Part shown: positions 25,810-36,594 of the stretch, one piece after another
Position numbering within the stretch: the first letter of the stretch is position 1
Layout: the number at the start of each line of letters is the position of its first letter
Assembly: GCA_007122455.1 (NCBI GenBank)
Contig: SKTU01000005.1
Coordinates: 1-64,000, forward strand
Direction of reading: 5' to 3'
Source of the DNA: Haloarculaceae archaeon
Lineage (GTDB): Archaea; Halobacteriota; Halobacteria; Halobacteriales; Haloarculaceae
Length of the DNA stretch: 64,000 bases
The notes under the pieces: generated by a model
Databases searched by the model: none
The model's input: the letters and a program-made list of their open reading frames with translations, nothing else
What the model was told of the DNA's origin: nothing
Made by a program: the position numbers and the translations under genes

Positions 25810-26769
25810 ATGAGACGGTATATTGCGAAACGGCTGCTACATTCACTCGTCGTCGTCTGGATCGTCGCCACCGTCGTCTTCGCCGTCGTTCGGGCTATCC
25901 CAGGCGACCCCGTCCAGCTCATGCTCGGCGGGGACGCCACCCAGGAGGCCCGTGAACAGCTTCGAACTCAGCTTGGCCTCGACGAACCGATCTACGTCCA
26001 GTACGCCCGCTGGATGGGCCGACTCGCCCAGGGCGATCTCGGTGAATCCCTCTCTACCGGCGTACCGGTACTCGAACTGCTGATCCAGGTCGGCCAACCG
26101 ACCGTCAGCATTGGGCTGCTCGGTATGCTCATCGCACTGTCGATCGCCATTCCGGCCGGCCTGATCAGCGCACTCCATCAGTACGAGTGGGACGATTACG
26201 TCGCGACGTTCATCGCCTTCCTCGGGATCAGTATGCCCGGCTTCTGGGTCGGCATCCTGCTGATCGTCTTCATCTCACAGCGCTTCGAATTCCTCCCGGC
26301 CTTCGGCTACGTCGGTCCGGGAGAAGGAATCCGAGCCTGGTTCAGCCACATCATCCTCCCAGCGATCGCCGTCGGCGTCCCCTACGGCGGCATTATCATG
26401 CGGATGATGCGCTCGTCGATGCTAGAGGTGATGAACGAGGACTACATGCGAACCGCCCGCGCGAAGGGTCTCTCACCGCAACTTATCGTGATGAAACACG
26501 CCTTCCAGAACGCCCTGATTCCGGTCGTAACGATCGCTGGTATCCTGCTCGGAACGCTTCTGGGCGGGGTCGTCGCCGTCGAGATCGTCTTCGGTATCCA
26601 GGGCCTCGGACGGCTACTCATTAACTCGGTCCACCAGCGGGATTTCCCGGTCGTCCAGGGAAGCATCGTCATCATCGCGGTGATCTTCGTATTGACGAAC
26701 CTGCTCGTGGACCTGCTGTATACGGTCCTCAATCCCAAGATCAAGTACGGCGACGGGGGTGAATCCTGA
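25810..26769 (+). CDS. ABC transporter permease, DppB/OppB type
   Basis: A 319-residue inner-membrane permease with six predicted helices. The N-terminal MRRYIAKRLLHSLVVVWIV and the segment YAVVRAIPGDP-like (VVRAIPGDPVQLML) are typical of DppB. The EAA loop that contacts the ATPases reads EVMNEDYMRTARAKGLS (around residue 215). It is 22 bases downstream of the binding-protein gene, and its stop overlaps the next ATG (TGATG). Confidence 0.93.
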   Translation: MRRYIAKRLLHSLVVVWIVATVVFAVVRAIPGDPVQLMLGGDATQEAREQLRTQLGLDEPIYVQYARWMGRLAQGDLGESLSTGVPVLELLIQVGQPTVSIGLLGMLIALSIAIPAGLISALHQYEWDDYVATFIAFLGISMPGFWVGILLIVFISQRFEFLPAFGYVGPGEGIRAWFSHIILPAIAVGVPYGGIIMRMMRSSMLEVMNEDYMRTARAKGLSPQLIVMKHAFQNALIPVVTIAGILLGTLLGGVVAVEIVFGIQGLGRLLINSVHQRDFPVVQGSIVIIAVIFVLTNLLVDLLYTVLNPKIKYGDGGES

Positions 26770-27682
26770 TGGGAATCCTCGCGAACGTCTTCGCGCGGTT
26801 CGTCGACACCGACAAGGCACGGGTGTTCGGCATTCGGACGGACATGCTCGAGCGCCTGGGACTCGTCTTGGGCCGGGACCGCAAGGCCCAACTCGGAGTC
26901 GCTATCGTCGGCATCGTCGGCTTCATGGCCGCCTTTGCCCCGATCCTCGCGCCGCACGATCCGATGGGCCAGGATTTCCCCGTCCTGCTCGAACCGCAGT
27001 TCGTCGGAGCGGGCGCCCTCGGGACCGACTCCTACGGTCGGGACATGCTCTCGCGGCTCATCTACGGCGCTCGAATCAGCCTGCTCGTCGGGATCGGCGC
27101 GGTCGCCGTCGGTGCCATCATCGGGATGGTCATCGGACTGGTCGCCGGCTTCTTCGGTGGGCTCGTCGACGATGTCCTCATGCGTATGATCGACATTTTC
27201 TGGGCGTTTCCCTACTTGCTCGTGGCGATCATGCTCGTGGCCATCTTCGGTCAGGGGCTCTGGAACGTCATCATCGCGCTCGGATTCGCCTACATCGACG
27301 ACTTCGCCAGGATCATCCGCGGCGAGGTACTCGCGTTGCGCGAAGAAGAGTTCACCCTCGCCGCACGGAGCATCGGCCTCACGAGCCGCGAGATCATGGT
27401 CGGGGAGATCTTCCCGAACACGATCGCCCCGCTGCTCGTGATGTACACTGTCTTGGTCGCCCGCGCGATGATCGCCGAGGCGACGTTGTCGTTCCTCGGG
27501 CTCGGCGTCAGACCGTCGACACCGACCTGGGGTTCGCTGCTCGGCCAGGGCCGCGGCTTCGTGACCGAGGCGTGGTGGATCGGAATCCTTCCGGGCTTGA
27601 TGATCGTAATCACCGTGTTCGGAATCAACCTCTTTGGAGATGCACTACGAGACGCGTTCGACGTACGGAGGAGTGAAGGCGG

Positions 27683-27686
<4 letters not shown>
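26769..27686 (+). CDS. ABC transporter permease, DppC/OppC type
   Basis: A 305-residue permease, partner of the DppB-type protein. It has an N-terminal cytosolic part, a first helix at about residues 37-58 (GVAIVGIVGFMAAFAPILAP), the GTDSYGRDMLSRLIYGARIS motif of OppC proteins (written here in part: GTDSYGRDMLSRL) and the EAA loop EVLALREEEFTLAARSIGLT. It overlaps its neighbours by one base upstream and four bases downstream. Confidence 0.93.
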
Positions 27687-28770
<1,084 letters not shown>

Positions 28771-28774
<4 letters not shown>

Positions 28775-29928
28775 ATTCGCTCGAAAGCGAAATCGAGCCG
28801 GAAACGGGAACGGAAACAGAAACGGCTGCAGAACCGCTGTTGAAGGCCACGGATCTCCAGAAATATTTCGAGACCGAAACCGGCCTGACCGAGCGTATAC
28901 TCGGCAACCAGCAGTACGTCAAGGCCGTCGATGGAGTCGATCTCAGCATCGACCGTCAGGAAACCGTCGGCGTCGTCGGCGAGAGTGGCTGTGGCAAAAC
29001 CACTCTCGGTCGAACGCTATCGAAGCTCTACGAACCGACCGGTGGGACGATCGAGTTCGACGGCGAGGACATCACCGACCTCTCCTCGAAGGAACTCCGG
29101 GAACTCCGAAGTCGCATCCAGGTGATCTTTCAGGATCCGCTTTCCTCGCTCAATCCGCGGAAGACCGTCGGCGAAATCCTCGGGAAACCCCTGGAGATTC
29201 ACGACATCGCGACGGGCGAGGCGAAACGGGAACGGGTCGCGGAGCTCCTCGAGGAGGTTGGTCTCCAGCCGAGCCACGCTAGCCGCTATCCACACGAGTT
29301 CAGCGGCGGGCAACGTCAACGGATCGGCATCGCGCGAGCAATCAGCATTGAACCCGATCTGATCATCGCGGATGAGCCGGTGAGCGCACTGGACGTCTCC
29401 GTGCAGGCTCAGATCATCAACATGATGAAGCGCCTCCAGCGGAAGTACGACCTCTCGTACGTTTTTATCGCCCACGACCTCAGCGTCGTCAAACACATCA
29501 GCGACCGGGTGATGGTGATGTATCTCGGCAACATCGTCGAGCAGGGTCCGAAGGACGCGATCTTCAACAACCCACAGCATCCGTACACCAGGGCGTTGCT
29601 CTCGTCGATTCCGACAATCGACGAGACGCCCGAGAAGCGCCGGACTGCGCTCCAGGGGACGCCACCCAGTCCTATCGATCCGCCGTCGGGCTGTCCATTC
29701 AGCACGCGATGCCCCGAGTACATCGGCCCGGAGTGTAGCGACGAGCATCCGGAGCTGGAAACCGTCGCGGACAAGCCCGGTTCCATCGACGCGCCCGAAG
29801 ACGTTCCGACGATCCTCGAAGAGTACGAGAGTCCCGAATCACACCACGCAGCGTGTCACTGGCTCGAACGGTCGGGCGACGAACGGTGGAGCCACGAGGC
29901 GCCGGCCATCGGCGAACGCGGCGAGTAG
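28771..29928 (+). CDS. ABC transporter ATP-binding protein, DppF/OppF type
   Basis: A 385-residue ATPase, last gene of the dipeptide operon. The first ~25 residues are a Glu/Thr-rich extension (ETGTETETAAEP) before the domain. Walker A is GESGCGKT, the signature FSGGQRQRIGIARAI and Walker B LIIADEPVSALD. The C-terminal domain again carries CPFSTRCPEYIGPEC and a late Cys (HAAC). It pairs with the DppD-type ATPase to drive uptake. Confidence 0.93.
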
Positions 29929-30195
29929 TCGGCTGATTCCTTCGATTCGGAATCGATCGGCGGCGACTGGATTCCGTCCTTCGAAAGTGTGACGTGCTGA
30001 ATACGCACTCTCTACTCGGTAAAACCGCATAACCGATCACGCTCTGTGGATTTCAACAGGACCCCTGCAGAAGTTCTCGGTAGATATCGCCAAAGATTGG
30101 CTCACGGAATAGTCGTGTGCTTCGGGCTCCGTGGGAGCGGTCTCGAGAAGCTACGTCGCGAAAAAGATTTATCGGACTCCACGCTACTCACTACC

Positions 30196-30819
30196 GTGCC
30201 AGCCCTCCACGCCACCCGTCGGCACCTACTCAGTGGCATCGCCGCGGGAATGGTAGCCCCCCTCGCAGGTTGTGCCGCGGGGGAGGCCGACGACGTCGAC
30301 GTCCGAGACGAGATCCGGGACCCCGGCTCCGAACTCCCTGACGGAGCGACGACAGATATCGAGATCCGGTCGCTCCGCGCCCCGGATGAAGAGCCGTTCG
30401 TCCGCGTGGCAGACGAGGACGAACCAGAGGAGGAAGGGCCATCCCGACACCGGGCACAGGCGTTCGTCCTCGACGACGGCGACGCCGCAGCCCTCCGGAT
30501 CGACGGCGACCACGACGCCGCCGAGGAAATCCTGAGATTCGTCGAGGCGACCGACTTCGAGAGCGCCTCCGTCGTCGTCCACCAGCGCGGCATCGAGGCG
30601 TGTTACGAGCGCCGCGTCGAGTACGTCGAACTCGAACCGGATCGGTACCGCGTCCAGTTCTGCCGGCAGTTGAAGGATGCGACGGAACACTGCGAGGCCG
30701 ACGCGACCGAGATCGAGGCGGTCTTTCTCAGAGTCCCCCAGCCCTACGACGAGGAACCGTCTCGACGCGGGAGCGGCGAGCGCTCCGCGTGTCGCCACTA
30801 CGGCGAGGAGAGCGCATGA
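30196..30819 (+). CDS. Tat-exported lipoprotein, unknown function
   Basis: A 207-residue predicted lipoprotein. The GTG at 30196 is chosen because it begins a Tat signal: ATRRHLLSGIAAGMVAPLAGC, with RR at 6-7 and the lipobox Cys at about 25. The longer open frame upstream has no signal. The mature part is very acidic, with a motif CYERRVEYVELEPDRYRVQF and two later cysteines (FCRQL, HCEAD). No family recognised. Its TGA overlaps the ATG of the next gene (ATGA), so the two lipoproteins are probably made together. A 266-base intergenic region without a gene precedes it (29930-30195); an A/T-rich AAAAAGATTTAT near 30162 is the likely promoter. Confidence 0.7.
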   Translation: MPALHATRRHLLSGIAAGMVAPLAGCAAGEADDVDVRDEIRDPGSELPDGATTDIEIRSLRAPDEEPFVRVADEDEPEEEGPSRHRAQAFVLDDGDAAALRIDGDHDAAEEILRFVEATDFESASVVVHQRGIEACYERRVEYVELEPDRYRVQFCRQLKDATEHCEADATEIEAVFLRVPQPYDEEPSRRGSGERSACRHYGEESA

Positions 30820-32120
30820 GGGGGGAGAGTCGCAGGAACGTCCTGGCCGGACTGGGCGCCGCGACGATCGCAGTCACCGCCGGCTGTAGCGTTTTCGATC
30901 GGAGCGGCGAGGCGGAGCCGCCGCGGCTCGATACCGACGAAATCGAACGGATCGTTCGCGATCCGGTACCCGAGACGGAGCGTCCGGCGCCGCTCCAGCC
31001 CGACGAGGCGTCGATCGAGGCCGGCCTCGAGAGGTGTGCGGAGCTGATCGACGCCGTTCCGGCCACGATCACGACCGAGGAGATCCCGAACGGCGTCGTT
31101 CGCGAGGAGGTCGGATCCGCGAGAGAGAGCGCACTCGACGGCCGAGAGGCGGTCGAGGACGCACCGGATCGGTTTCGTTCCCTCGTGGCGCTCCGGAACG
31201 CGAGAGCGGACGCCCGCGAGGCGTCAGTCGCCTACCGGGCCGTCGGGACGGATCTCCACACGGAGATAGAGGCCGAGCGGCTCGCGGCCCGGGGCGACGT
31301 CGGTGCCCGCCTGGCGCGGACGAGCTACGCGGGCGACGAGCGCGACCGAACGCTGCTCGTCGCCTACCGGATCGAGGAGCTCCTCGTCGACGCCCGACGA
31401 CGGATGAACTGGGGATCCCGACCGCCAGATCCGGGAGCGCTGGACGTCGGCGAACTCGCCGGCGACGTCGAGTACGCGGCGGCGACGCTGGACGCGGTCG
31501 ACGCGCTCGCGGATCGCCACGCGTCCGTCGCCGAGGAGGCGGTCGACTTCACCGCTACGCTCGAGAGCGCGCTCGAATCGTCGCTCCGGGCGGTGAGCCG
31601 CGCCGATCCGCCCTCACGGGAGAGCACCGTCGAGGACGTACTCGGCCGGGAACCGGACCGACGTGACGTCCGAGAGCTGGCTCACGAGGCGATCGCGCCG
31701 GTCCGTCGGTGGCAGCAGACGCTCTCGACGGAGCTGTCGGAGGGGCGACTCGCCACCGGGATCAGCCGGGCGATCGAAGTTGAACGGGACGTCAGGGCGC
31801 TCGAAGCGGTCGTCGATCGGATCGACGGCAGTCTCCCGGAACCGGACGGTTCCGAGCCGATAAGATCCGAACGAACGGCGATCGTCGACGCCGCCGAGGC
31901 GGCTCCGATATCCCCCGACGACCGGTCGCTCGCCGGCGACCTGACCGCCCGAGCGCTCGAACGGCTGGCGTGGATCGACCGGTCGCTCGCCGGCTACGTC
32001 GAGCGCGGCAACGACGCCCGACTCGCGCGGGAGTACGCCCAGTACGTCCACCTTCGGGCACAGCTGGAGGCGCTTCCGCAGGCAGTCGAAGCCGTCCTCG
32101 CTCGACTCGACACTCGATAG
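30816..32120 (+). CDS. Tat-exported helical lipoprotein, unknown function
   Basis: A 434-residue protein that begins with the Tat lipoprotein signal RRNVLAGLGAATIAVTAGC (Cys at about residue 25). The mature protein is almost all amphipathic helix, rich in Ala, Arg, Asp and Glu, with no cysteine or catalytic motif, and could be a long helical bundle. No family recognised. It starts inside the stop of the 30196-30819 lipoprotein gene, so they likely form a pair on the outer face of the membrane. Confidence 0.7.
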   Translation: MRGESRRNVLAGLGAATIAVTAGCSVFDRSGEAEPPRLDTDEIERIVRDPVPETERPAPLQPDEASIEAGLERCAELIDAVPATITTEEIPNGVVREEVGSARESALDGREAVEDAPDRFRSLVALRNARADAREASVAYRAVGTDLHTEIEAERLAARGDVGARLARTSYAGDERDRTLLVAYRIEELLVDARRRMNWGSRPPDPGALDVGELAGDVEYAAATLDAVDALADRHASVAEEAVDFTATLESALESSLRAVSRADPPSRESTVEDVLGREPDRRDVRELAHEAIAPVRRWQQTLSTELSEGRLATGISRAIEVERDVRALEAVVDRIDGSLPEPDGSEPIRSERTAIVDAAEAAPISPDDRSLAGDLTARALERLAWIDRSLAGYVERGNDARLAREYAQYVHLRAQLEALPQAVEAVLARLDTR

Positions 32121-32219
32121 CCGGGCGGGGCCGCCGACATCGACACGGCGTCGGTCGACGGCTCACAGTCCCGACGGCTCGGGAACAGCGATATCGGGCT
32201 CCGGTCCGTATCCGAGGGC

Positions 32220-32837
32220 ATGGGACGACCTGCCGACGCCTACAACGCGTTTCGGAGACGGATCTTTCCGGCGTTTCACGGGATACTGGACGTGCTGATC
32301 GGTGGATACGCGCTGAGCGACACGCCTCCCGAGGAGTACGTCGGAACGCTCCGCTGTTCCGAGCCCGAGGTCGAAGCGATGCTCTCCTCGGTCGGCTTCA
32401 CTCGGAACGTCGTGGCCTCGCTGAAGGTTCGCGTCGACGGGAACGTCTCCGACGGATCGTGGGTCTACCGCGAGTCGCTCCTCGCCGACCACCAGCTGCA
32501 CGCCATCCTCCACCGGACGGAGGACGGGGTCGAGACGTACGCTCACTGGGAGTATTCGTCGATCCGGCACCCGTACCGTCACTATCTCGCACGGGAGTAC
32601 GACGCCGAGAAAGGCGTCCGGCTCATGCGATCGGTGTTAGAAGGGGCCACGGAGAGTCACGGGATCGCCTGGACGACCGTTCCCCGACACCAGCGACACA
32701 CCTGGTACATCGATCTCCTGCGGACGGTATCGGACGGGGTCGCCCTCAGAGTCGTCGGCGTGCGCGACCGGTTTACGGGGGGACTGACCGAGGAGAGTCC
32801 GGGGATCGTCCAGCGGGCGAAGTCGGCGCTGCGCTGA
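32220..32837 (+). CDS. Conserved haloarchaeal hypothetical protein
   Basis: A 205-residue soluble protein with mixed composition and several conserved-looking aromatic/His motifs (YAHWEYSSIRHPYRHYLARE, VPRHQRHTWYIDLL). There is no signal peptide or membrane helix. The sequence reads like the haloarchaeal family of this type but no function is known. It stands between the lipoprotein pair and the DUF373 gene on the same strand, with 99- and 91-base gaps. Confidence 0.65.
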   Translation: MGRPADAYNAFRRRIFPAFHGILDVLIGGYALSDTPPEEYVGTLRCSEPEVEAMLSSVGFTRNVVASLKVRVDGNVSDGSWVYRESLLADHQLHAILHRTEDGVETYAHWEYSSIRHPYRHYLAREYDAEKGVRLMRSVLEGATESHGIAWTTVPRHQRHTWYIDLLRTVSDGVALRVVGVRDRFTGGLTEESPGIVQRAKSALR

Positions 32838-32928
32838 GTCGACGCGTTGGACTGGGTCGGTCCTCGCTCGAACCGAAAACGGGGAGAAGGGACTTAACGT
32901 CCGACGGCAAACCCCATCCTGTCAAGCG

Positions 32929-34008
32929 ATGCTCCTGATACTCTGTGTCGACCTCGACGACGACCTCGGCCGCAAAACCGGCTTCGAGACGCCGGTTATC
33001 GGCCGCGAGAGCGTCGAGGCCGCCGCGGTCGCGCTCGCGACCGCGGATCCGGAGGATTCGGACGTCAACGTCTGCTTTCAGGGGATCCACCTCTACGACA
33101 CGATCGACGACGAATCTGTCGAGGTCGCCGTCGTCACCGGCACCGCAGCCGCCGACGTCTCCGCGAACCGAAAGGTCGGCGAGGAGGTCGACACCGTCCT
33201 CGCGTCGCTGTCGACCGGCGAGGACGTCCGTGCCCTGGTCGTCACTGACGGGGCACAGGACGAATCCGTGCTTCCGGTCATCCGCTCACGCGTCCCGATC
33301 GACGGCGTTCGCAGGGTCGTCGTCAGGCAGGCACAGGACCTCGAGTCGATGTACTACACGTTCAAGCAGGTGCTCGCCGACCCGGAAACCCGCGGAACGA
33401 TCCTCGTCCCGCTCGGGATTCTCCTCCTCATCTATCCGGTGGCGATCCTCGCCGAGCGGATCGGACTCCCGGGATCGGCGCTCGGATTCCTCTCGGGACT
33501 GCTCGGACTGTACGTGCTCTTTCGGGGACTCGGGTTGGAACGGGCGGTCGACGACGTGGCCGAGCGGCTCCGCGTCGGGCTCTTCGGTGGCCGGGTCCAG
33601 ATCATCACCACGGTCGTCGCCGCGGCGCTCGTCGTCGTCGGCGGGGCGAGCGGGATCGAGACCGTCGGCGAACTGCTCGATCCGTCGCCTGTAGAGAGCG
33701 CCGCGGCGTTCACCTACGGCGCGGTCCAGTGGGCGGCCGCCGCGGGCACTGTCGCCGCACTGGGTCGAATCACCGACGCCTACCTCGAGGGGAGCTTCAG
33801 GTGGCGGTATCTCAACGCGCCCTTTTACGTGCTCGCGATCGCCGTCGTCCTCCACGGCGTGAGCGCCTTCTTCCTCTCGCTGCCGTTCGCGACGCTGTCG
33901 TATCTCGCCGCGACGCTCACGGCCGGGACGCTGCTCGGGCTCGCGAGTACGCTCGCGTTTGCGGTTGCGGAACAGCGAAGCGCGGAGCAGTCGGGAACGG
34001 CGGCCTAA
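32929..34008 (+). CDS. DUF373 family membrane protein
   Basis: A 359-residue protein. The soluble N-terminal half (residues 1-145) has the DUF373 pattern: MLLILCVDLDDDLGRKTGFE, VNVCFQGIHLYD, ALVVTDGAQDE. The C-terminal half contains about six membrane helices. The family is widespread in archaea and of unknown function. Its TAA and the reverse stop TAG of the convergent propeller gene share bases at 34005-34008. Confidence 0.85.
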   Translation: MLLILCVDLDDDLGRKTGFETPVIGRESVEAAAVALATADPEDSDVNVCFQGIHLYDTIDDESVEVAVVTGTAAADVSANRKVGEEVDTVLASLSTGEDVRALVVTDGAQDESVLPVIRSRVPIDGVRRVVVRQAQDLESMYYTFKQVLADPETRGTILVPLGILLLIYPVAILAERIGLPGSALGFLSGLLGLYVLFRGLGLERAVDDVAERLRVGLFGGRVQIITTVVAAALVVVGGASGIETVGELLDPSPVESAAAFTYGAVQWAAAAGTVAALGRITDAYLEGSFRWRYLNAPFYVLAIAVVLHGVSAFFLSLPFATLSYLAATLTAGTLLGLASTLAFAVAEQRSAEQSGTAA

Positions 34009-34751
34009 CCGACGACGAGCGCCCGGGCGCCGGAGACGCCGAGGGACCGACTCCGCCACCCGTCGCCGGCGTCGACGAGAACGGTTCCCGTCGCGGTGAT
34101 CGCGTACGTCGCCGGCCCGTGAGCGACGTCGACGATCGGCTCCTCGATCGGACGCTCCAGTTCCGTCCACGAACCGTCGCGGTGTTCGTAGAGCGATCCG
34201 TCGACGACGGCGTGTTCGCGCGTTCCGTCGCTCGCGACCGCCGTGGCCCGTCCCTCCAGTTCGATCATCCATCCATTGCCGAGTCGGTATACTCCGGAGC
34301 CGGTCGCGGCGAGCGGACCCGCGGCGGCGACGTCGTACGCGTCCTCGAGGCCGGCGTGACGTCCGTCGAACCGGTAGACGCCACCGGACGCAGCGACGAG
34401 TCCCCCGTCGATCGCCCGGACGTCGTCTATTTCGGCGAGCGACGTCCACGTATCCACGTACTCGGCGAGCCGTCCGTCCCCGGCCGCGAGGAGATTGCCG
34501 TCGAAAGCGACCGCGTCGGCGGCGCCGAATCCGGTCGGACCGTCGTTCACCAGAACGTCCTCGTCGGTGGCGACGGCGAGCCGGGCGGTATCGACAGCGA
34601 CGTCGCGTATCGGGCCACGCCGCAGCAGCGAGAACTCCCCGACGATGTCGTCGGAGACCTCGACGTGGACGAGTCCGGTGTCGGAGGCGACGAGGAGTGT
34701 CGTCGCTCCGGACCGGGCGTCGAAGACGCGCTTCTCGTCGATATCGGTCAT
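34005..34751 (-). CDS. Beta-propeller-like protein (HVO_0234 type)
   Basis: A 248-residue protein built of repeated short beta-strand units: LLVASDTGLVHVEV, VAVDTARLAVATDEDVLV, GNLLAAGDGRLAEYV, GLVAASGGVYRFDG, LAATGSGVYRLGNG. The pattern of small-x-small-G-V/L-Y-R repeats is that of a beta-propeller. I recognise it as a haloarchaeal family named after Haloferax HVO_0234. No signal peptide is seen, so it is probably cytosolic. The ATG at 34751 is chosen because the upstream frame is antisense to the regulator gene. Function unknown. Confidence 0.7.
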   Translation of the reverse strand: MTDIDEKRVFDARSGATTLLVASDTGLVHVEVSDDIVGEFSLLRRGPIRDVAVDTARLAVATDEDVLVNDGPTGFGAADAVAFDGNLLAAGDGRLAEYVDTWTSLAEIDDVRAIDGGLVAASGGVYRFDGRHAGLEDAYDVAAAGPLAATGSGVYRLGNGWMIELEGRATAVASDGTREHAVVDGSLYEHRDGSWTELERPIEEPIVDVAHGPATYAITATGTVLVDAGDGWRSRSLGVSGARALVVG

Positions 34752-34776
34752 GTGTGAGCGTGGGATCTCCGCAGCG

Positions 34777-35547
34777 TTAGGCGTTCCCATCGCCGATCGG
34801 CTTCGCGGCTGCCCGATAGGTGGCGTAGACGCGTTCGGCCCACACGACCGCCTCCGGGGCGCTGGAAACCGCCATACCGCGCACGACGCCGCCGTTGTAT
34901 CCGAAAAGTGCCGCGAGCTCGTCCTCGAAGAGGAGCAACCCGAACGAGAGCGCTTCCGAGAGACTGTACAGGGTACAGCGATCGTCCCCGCGCGTCTCGC
35001 TGAACCCCTCGGCCGTCGCAGCGAGGTGATCGAGCGCGTCATCGACGAGTACCAACTCGACGCGATCGTACGTACCGTCCCGAAGATCCGCACGCAGCTG
35101 CGGGAGATACCGCGGAACCGCAACCGGCGAGACGCAGCGAAGGACGTCCGACTCGGGGTCGATCGCCTCCATCCGGCGAAGCGGCTCTTCGGGAGCGTGA
35201 GGTTTCGAAAGCGCGACGGCACCCCGTTCGAAGAGTGCGAGCGGGAACGCCTCCTCTTCCGGTAGCGACTCGAGGAGCGGACGGGCGTCGTCGAGTCGCC
35301 GAAGCCGGGCCCGGTAGTCGTCGTGTCGACGCCACAGCAGTCGGCCGCTCGTCGTCAGCGCGTAGTTACCCCGTCCTTCGACGACCAGTCCCTCGTCCGT
35401 CAGTTCCCGCAACGCTTTGTAAACTGTCGACCTCGAAACCCCGAGCTCGTCGCGGAGGTCCCGCTGGCCGAGTGGACCGTCCGCCAGCGTGCGGAGGAGA
35501 TCAGCTCGCTTGGCGATCAGCGCCGCCACGTGATCGACCGATGACAT
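34777..35547 (-). CDS. Winged-helix transcriptional regulator
   Basis: A 256-residue regulator. The N-terminal winged helix is RADLLRTLADGPLGQRDLRD, SRSTVYKALRELTDEGLVVE and YALTTSGRLLWRR (about residues 14-75). The C-terminal ~170 residues are a predicted ligand-binding or effector domain with LFERGAVALSKPHAPEEP and LVLVDDALDHLA. The layout resembles other haloarchaeal MarR/TrmB-like proteins. It runs 25 bases upstream of the propeller gene on the same strand, so the two may be co-expressed. A short inverted repeat overlaps its start codon. Confidence 0.85.
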   Translation of the reverse strand: MSSVDHVAALIAKRADLLRTLADGPLGQRDLRDELGVSRSTVYKALRELTDEGLVVEGRGNYALTTSGRLLWRRHDDYRARLRRLDDARPLLESLPEEEAFPLALFERGAVALSKPHAPEEPLRRMEAIDPESDVLRCVSPVAVPRYLPQLRADLRDGTYDRVELVLVDDALDHLAATAEGFSETRGDDRCTLYSLSEALSFGLLLFEDELAALFGYNGGVVRGMAVSSAPEAVVWAERVYATYRAAAKPIGDGNA

Positions 35548-35558
35548 TGTTCGACAAT
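35546..35558. promoter_or_regulatory. Inverted repeat over the start of the winged-helix regulator gene
   Basis: ATTGT-TCG-ACAAT is a five-base inverted repeat with a three-base spacer that overlaps the ATG (35545-35547, minus strand). It could be an autoregulatory operator in a leaderless gene. The arms are short, so this is tentative. Confidence 0.3.
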
Positions 35559-35762
35559 CCACGTGACGGATTAAAACCGTACCCATCCGACCAACCGTTC
35601 GAGAGTCGAGACGAGTCCGAGCTGTCGAAACAACCGTCGGGCCATAACGTGAAACACTGTGGGAACGCAGAGAGTACTGTCCCCGGTGACGCACTCATCG
35701 GCTCCGAGGGAACGCCCTCCGTTGTCAGACCGTTTTATCCGTGTAGGGACCGACATCGTCGT

Positions 35763-36548
35763 GTGGTAGCCCCACCCACGGAAACCGTCGTGGTCGTCGT
35801 GCTCCTCTTGATCGGTGCTGCTGCGTTCGGGGTCGCACCGATCGCACTGAGCGTTGGCACCGCCCACCGGGCGTGTCGGGATCTCTACCGCGGACTGTGG
35901 CTGTTACGCGTCGAGACGACATCCACGACGACAGCGTCGACAGGAAAGGGGTGGATCGAACTCGTCGGTCGGATCGTCGCCGAGGAACCGCTTCGGTCGC
36001 CGTTCGAGCGAGTCGACTGCGTCGCCTACGAGTACGAGGTGACGAAACGGCCATCCGAATCGGATCCCACGTCGTCCGACGTGACAGTGCGCGGACGACG
36101 GTGGACGTCGTTTCACCTCGAGGACGACGCCGGGCGCGCACTCGTCGATCCGACCGAACCCGAACTAACGCTACGACCGGGATACGACGCTACGTTCGAA
36201 TGGGGAGCCGAACCGGACCACGTCAAGGCGTTCGTCGACGACGTCGTCTTCGATCTCGGCGCTTTCGAAGGGGTAATTCGGGAGCTCTCCCCCGGCGACG
36301 AGTTCCGATACGTCGAGCGCCGGCTGGATGTCGGGGAGACGGTCCACGTGTACGGCCCTCGACGACCGATCGCGGACGACGGGACGACACTGGCCGATCC
36401 CGTAATCGTCTCGCCGACGGCGCTGTCGGCGAGACCGCAGTTCGTTCGCGCGATCGGCGGCTTGGCGGTTTCGCTTCCGTTCCTGGCACTCGGGATTACG
36501 GTCTGTTTCGCTGCGACGTACTGGCTCCTCGGACTCGTACTCGTTTGA
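35763..36548 (+). CDS. GIDE domain membrane protein (E3 ubiquitin ligase-like, no RING)
   Basis: A 261-residue membrane protein with an N-terminal helix (about residues 8-30), a long soluble middle and a C-terminal hydrophobic hairpin (about 225-258). The middle contains IELVGRIVAEEPLRSPFERV, DCVAYEYEVTK and FHLEDDAGRALVDP, the pattern of the GIDE domain of mitochondrial MUL1-type ubiquitin ligases; there is no RING finger. The GTG at 35763 is chosen as the first start before the N-terminal membrane helix. Bacteria and archaea have many such proteins and the function is unknown. The family label is by pattern recognition. Confidence 0.65.
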   Translation: MVAPPTETVVVVVLLLIGAAAFGVAPIALSVGTAHRACRDLYRGLWLLRVETTSTTTASTGKGWIELVGRIVAEEPLRSPFERVDCVAYEYEVTKRPSESDPTSSDVTVRGRRWTSFHLEDDAGRALVDPTEPELTLRPGYDATFEWGAEPDHVKAFVDDVVFDLGAFEGVIRELSPGDEFRYVERRLDVGETVHVYGPRRPIADDGTTLADPVIVSPTALSARPQFVRAIGGLAVSLPFLALGITVCFAATYWLLGLVLV

Positions 36549-36594
36549 CTCGCACGGTCGGAACCCCTTTCCCCTCCGCCGCTGATGGACTAGT

